This document shows positions 6,716 through 8,965 of a stretch of DNA of 8,965 nt, one piece after another (position 1 is the stretch's first letter; each line of letters opens with the position of its first letter). Made by a program: the position numbers and the translations under genes. The notes beneath the pieces are model-generated. The model made no database searches. It was given only the letters and a program-made list of their open reading frames with translations, and was not told the DNA's origin. Source of the DNA: Chlamydiia bacterium (GTDB lineage Bacteria > Chlamydiota > Chlamydiia > Chlamydiales > FEN-1388); assembly GCA_028293095.1 (NCBI GenBank), contig JAQGPK010000081.1:1-8965 (forward strand), read 5' to 3'.

Positions 6716-7954
6716 ATGAAGAAAAAGCGCATTGTCGTTACAGGTCTAGGGGTGGTCTCTTGTTTCGGGCAAGATCCTAATCAATTTTATGAGAAATTAC
6801 TGGCAGGCGTATCTGGAGTTACACCTATTACAGAATTTCCTTGTGAGGATTTTGCAACACGTTTTGCTGCTCAAGTTCAGGGATTTGATGTAGGCGACTA
6901 TATTGATAAAAAGCAGGCAAGACGCGTTGATAAATTTATCGCTTATGGAATGTTTGCAGGAAAGAAGGCGCTTGAAGATGCTAAACTTACAAACCTCGAT
7001 GCTCTTGATAAAAGACGCTGTGGAGTTATTCTGGGCTCCGGTATGGGCGGCATGACAGTTTTTCATGATGGCGTTAAGAATTTACTAGAAAAAGGCCATC
7101 GTCGTATTACTCCCTTTTTTGTTCCCTATATTCTCCCAAATATGGCAGGAGCCCTTCTTGCGATTGATATTGGCTTTATGGGGCCAAACTATCCAATCTC
7201 TACCGCTTGTGCAACCAGCAACTACTCTATTATTGCAGCAGCGCAGCATATTTTGAATGGTGAAGTTGATGTGATGATTACAGGTGGTGTGGAAGCTCCA
7301 ATTTCACAAATTGGTATGGGAGGATTTATTGCATGCAAAGCTCTCTCAGAAAGAAATGAAGCTCCTGAAAAAGCATCTAGACCTTGGGACAAGGGGCGTG
7401 ATGGTTTTGTGATGGGTGAGGGTGCAGGTGTTCTTGTGTTAGAAAGTCTAGAGCATGCATTGAACCGAGGTGCTCCTATCTTAGCTGAGTATTTAGGTGG
7501 AGGGGTGTCTTGTGATGCCTATCATATGACGGAACCGAGAGCCGATGGGGAAGGGGTGGCGATCTGTGTAAGGAATGCCCTGCAAAGTGCCGGAGTTGCG
7601 CCTGAAGATGTGAACTACATTAATGCCCATGCAACTTCCACACCACTTGGCGATATGGCTGAAATCAACGCGTTGAAGTCTGTGTTTCTTGAACCGCACA
7701 AGATTAAAATGAATGCAACCAAGTCGATGATCGGACATGCGCTCGGAGCTGCAGGTGGCCTTGAAGCTGTAGCTGTCGTTAAGGCAATTCAGACGGGAAA
7801 GATTCACCCGACAATTAATCTTGAAGATCCAGAACTTGTAGGTTTTGATACTCCTATAAAGCAAGAAAATCTCGCTATTAATGTTGCTATTTCCAATTCC
7901 TTTGGTTTTGGTGGGCATAATGCTACGATTGTTTTTGCGCCTTATAAGGCATAA
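6716..7954 (+). CDS. fabF: 3-oxoacyl-[acyl-carrier-protein] synthase II (KAS II)
   Basis: FabF condenses malonyl-ACP with acyl-ACP in the elongation cycle of type II fatty acid synthesis. The 412-residue length is typical. The catalytic triad is intact: nucleophile C165 in STACATS, H305 in NAHATSTPLGD, and H341 in KSMIGHALGAAGG, with the partner K336. The N-terminus KRIVVTGLGVVS and the C-terminal NSFGFGGHNA loop are also characteristic. The ATG at 6716 follows GAGG (6708-6711) at a normal distance. The gene has its own promoter, so it is transcribed apart from the rsfS cluster. The 3' side runs into the repeat-bearing gap with no strong terminator. It corresponds by position to CT770 of C. 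trachomatis (from memory). Confidence 0.96.
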   Translation: MKKKRIVVTGLGVVSCFGQDPNQFYEKLLAGVSGVTPITEFPCEDFATRFAAQVQGFDVGDYIDKKQARRVDKFIAYGMFAGKKALEDAKLTNLDALDKRRCGVILGSGMGGMTVFHDGVKNLLEKGHRRITPFFVPYILPNMAGALLAIDIGFMGPNYPISTACATSNYSIIAAAQHILNGEVDVMITGGVEAPISQIGMGGFIACKALSERNEAPEKASRPWDKGRDGFVMGEGAGVLVLESLEHALNRGAPILAEYLGGGVSCDAYHMTEPRADGEGVAICVRNALQSAGVAPEDVNYINAHATSTPLGDMAEINALKSVFLEPHKIKMNATKSMIGHALGAAGGLEAVAVVKAIQTGKIHPTINLEDPELVGFDTPIKQENLAINVAISNSFGFGGHNATIVFAPYKA

Positions 7955-7963
7955 CACTGTTTG

Positions 7964-7980
7964 ATTTTTTTAACGCAAAG
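7964..7980 (+). repeat. Isolated half-unit of the CGCAAAG repeat
   Basis: The 14-base core TTTTTAACGCAAAG (7967-7980) is identical to the outer end of both arms of the element at 8048-8247 and has the orientation of the left arm. It begins about 10 bases after the fabF stop. It may be a remnant of a second copy of the element. Confidence 0.6.
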
Positions 7981-8047
7981 TGAATTCTCTATCGGGAAAT
8001 AGCGAGAGGAAAATGGGAGGACTTTTGCAGTTTGAGGAGTCCATTGG

Positions 8048-8247
8048 TTATTTTTAACGCAAAGGAGCGAGTGAGGCGCAAAGACGCAAAGAAAGAACAG
8101 GGGATAAGGTAGTCAAGTCATTGGGTAGAGATAAGAGGTAAGCTGATACATTTTTTAGTCTAAATAAATCAAATGTTGTCTTTAACCATACGTAAAGCTA
8201 TTTTTTTTTCTCTTTGCGCCTCCTGTATTTCTTTGCGTTAAAAATAA
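8048..8247. repeat. 200-bp element with 37-bp imperfect terminal inverted repeats (MITE-like)
   Basis: The left arm (8048-8084) and the reverse complement of the right arm (8211-8247) align without gaps. TTATTTTTAACGCAAAG is identical (17 of 17), the next 8 bases differ almost entirely, and GAGGCGCAAAGA is identical (12 of 12). CGCAAAG occurs at 8058, 8077 and 8085 on the left, and its complement CTTTGCG at 8212 and 8231 on the right, with the same 19-base step in both arms. The 126-base interior has no gene. TTA at both outer edges could be a short target duplication, but it is not distinguishable from the AT-rich arms. No transposase is present. I recall CGCAAAG-iterated intergenic repeats from many bacterial genomes, but cannot name a family with certainty. 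Confidence 0.7.
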
Positions 8248-8301
8248 TTAGAGATACCGCAACTTGTGTGCTGTTTATTTATTCTTTTATTAGCGGGGAT
8301 T

Positions 8302-8724
8302 ATGAAAGAAATTTCGTTTGGAATTGCTCCTCTTAGGTTGCAAAGTAGCATTTGGGAAATTTTTCTTGTAAAGCATGCAAAAGGTGGCTATTGGGCTATG
8401 CCGAAAGGACATAGTAATCCAGGTGAGAGTCCTTTGGAGACTGCAAAAAGAGAACTTTTTGAAGAAACAGGATTGTATGTTCACTCTTTGATTCTTGAAG
8501 AGCCTCTTTTTGAAAATTATCAATTTACTCGCAGCGTTGAGCTGATTGAAAAGACAGTTGGCTATTTTATTGTCAAAGTTTCGGGTACTGTTTCTCTTCA
8601 AATCGAGGAAATCTCCGATGGGAAATGGGTAACTCTTGAAGAGGCTCATGATTTAATTACCTTTCAAGAATCTAAAAATATTCTAACTAAAATCAAAAAA
8701 ACTATTCATAGTATTGACAATTAA
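8302..8724 (+). CDS. Nudix hydrolase, probably diadenosine tetraphosphate (Ap4A) hydrolase type
   Basis: Nudix enzymes cleave nucleoside diphosphates linked to another group. The 140-residue protein contains a complete Nudix box at residues 36-58: G36 in GHSNPGE, then RELFEETGL with the metal-binding REUxEE core, matching GX5EX7REUXEEXGU exactly. The preceding WAMPKGH and the small size resemble bacterial/eukaryotic asymmetrical Ap4A hydrolases, and the position after fabF matches CT771 of C. trachomatis (from memory), annotated as a hydrolase/phosphatase. The substrate is an inference. I chose ATG 8302, after GGGGAT, over an upstream in-frame start at 8266, which would add a hydrophobic CCLFILLLAGI leader not expected in this cytosolic family. 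Its last codons overlap a candidate promoter for the next gene. Confidence 0.88.
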   Translation: MKEISFGIAPLRLQSSIWEIFLVKHAKGGYWAMPKGHSNPGESPLETAKRELFEETGLYVHSLILEEPLFENYQFTRSVELIEKTVGYFIVKVSGTVSLQIEEISDGKWVTLEEAHDLITFQESKNILTKIKKTIHSIDN

Positions 8725-8742
8725 TTAATTTAAAATTACTGT
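8714..8742 (+). promoter_or_regulatory. Candidate promoter for the small membrane protein gene
   Basis: TTGACA (8714-8719), a perfect -35 match, lies over the end of the Nudix gene. After 17 AT-rich bases comes TACTGT (8737-8742), which keeps only the TA and final T of a -10 box. The leader to the ATG at 8813 would be about 65 bases. The -35 is convincing, the -10 is not. Confidence 0.35.
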
Positions 8743-8812
8743 ACGCTTTTAACAACAGAGACTTTTAAAGATGTATTTTACTCTTTATAAGCTCACTTTA
8801 AGAGGAGATGCT

Positions 8813-8965
8813 ATGGAGCATACAGTAGTACTTGCGAGTATATTTGGCCCAGTTTTTGTAATTCTAGGACTCTGGATATTGATTCGTACAGAAGAGTTTA
8901 CTAAAGTTTGGGCTTCTATGTAGACAACGCCAGGAGTTATGTATTTAAGTGGAATTATGAATTTG
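8813..8965 (+). pseudogene. Small membrane protein gene interrupted by an in-frame TAG (3' end outside window)
   Basis: A strong ribosome-binding site (AAGAGGAG, 8800-8807) sits 5 bases before ATG 8813. The frame encodes MEHTVVLASIFGPVFVILGL and continues WILIRTEEFTKVWASM, with one membrane span at about residues 4-24, then stops at TAG 8921-8923 after 36 codons. The same frame stays open to the window end, giving TTPGVMYLSGIMNL, which reads like the start of a second membrane helix and resembles small multi-span inner-membrane proteins with an LASIxGPxxVIxGL start and a later PGxxYxxG motif. A single change such as CAG to TAG would explain the stop. It could instead be a true 36-residue membrane peptide. 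The function is unknown. The downstream part cannot be seen. Confidence 0.5.

Larger units (their letters stand above)
7955..8301. other. Gene-free region between fabF and the Nudix gene
   Basis: These 347 bases hold no credible gene; the longest plus-strand peptide with an ATG start that I traced (from 8014) is about 14 codons. The region contains a partial CGCAAAG-type repeat unit (7964-7980), a 200-bp element with terminal inverted repeats (8048-8247), and then about 55 bases that must carry the start signals of the Nudix gene, where I find no convincing promoter. A weak GGGGAT lies just before the ATG at 8302. Confidence 0.7.

Noticed and set aside
7939..7950. Perfect palindrome GCCTTATAAGGC at the end of fabF as a terminator
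   Set aside because: Only a 4-bp stem can form with a workable loop, and the T-run lies about 14 bases further on, so it does not look like a functional terminator.
7493..7957. Minus-strand open frame of 154 codons within fabF
   Set aside because: It is antisense to the catalytic part of fabF and has no recognisable motif or start signals.
7983..8006. Possible hairpin CTCTAT...ATAGCGAGAG after fabF
   Set aside because: The stem needs an internal bulge and a wobble pair and has no T-run after it.
8048..8247. CRISPR array
   Set aside because: The CGCAAAG units are short, lie in inverted arms and have no regular repeat-spacer alternation or nearby cas genes.

Overview
This window looks like chromosomal DNA of a Chlamydiae member outside Chlamydia itself (an amoeba-associated or 'environmental' lineage such as Parachlamydia, Waddlia or Simkania relatives). 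The inference rests on gene order. From memory, C. trachomatis has miaA, a radical-SAM oxidoreductase, a hypothetical protein, the iojap/rsfS gene, fabF and a Nudix hydrolase in a row (CT766 to CT771). The same order is seen here, with extra genes between some of them. I could not run a search to confirm the taxonomy.

Layout: (1) 3-359, the C-terminal third of miaA, then a small MazE/AbrB-type antitoxin gene (378-610) broken by a one-base frameshift. (2) 617-1738 on the minus strand, mqnC of the futalosine menaquinone pathway. It is divergent from a plus-strand cluster that starts at 1808, and the 69-bp gap holds two face-to-face promoter-like sequences whose -10 boxes overlap inside an inverted repeat. 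(3) 1808-5055, a tightly packed plus-strand run: a coiled-coil protein (CT768-like), a HAD-IB phosphatase, nadD and rsfS, with every junction overlapping. (4) 5058-6500 on the minus strand, a 480-residue leucine-rich-repeat protein inserted between rsfS and fabF. (5) 6716-7954, fabF with a clear promoter. (6) 7955-8301, a gene-free stretch holding a 200-bp element bounded by 37-bp imperfect terminal inverted repeats built on the CGCAAAG motif. (7) 8302-8724, a Nudix (Ap4A hydrolase-like) gene. (8) 8813 to the window end, the start of a small membrane protein whose frame is interrupted by a TAG codon.

Most genes are housekeeping: tRNA modification, menaquinone, NAD, ribosome silencing, fatty acid elongation and nucleotide sanitation. 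The accessory signals are the LRR gene, the repeat element and the two broken small genes. I see no convincing new multi-gene system. The points most worth checking are the shared divergent promoter, the inverted-repeat element, the LRR protein as a possible host-interaction factor, and the two interrupted small genes.
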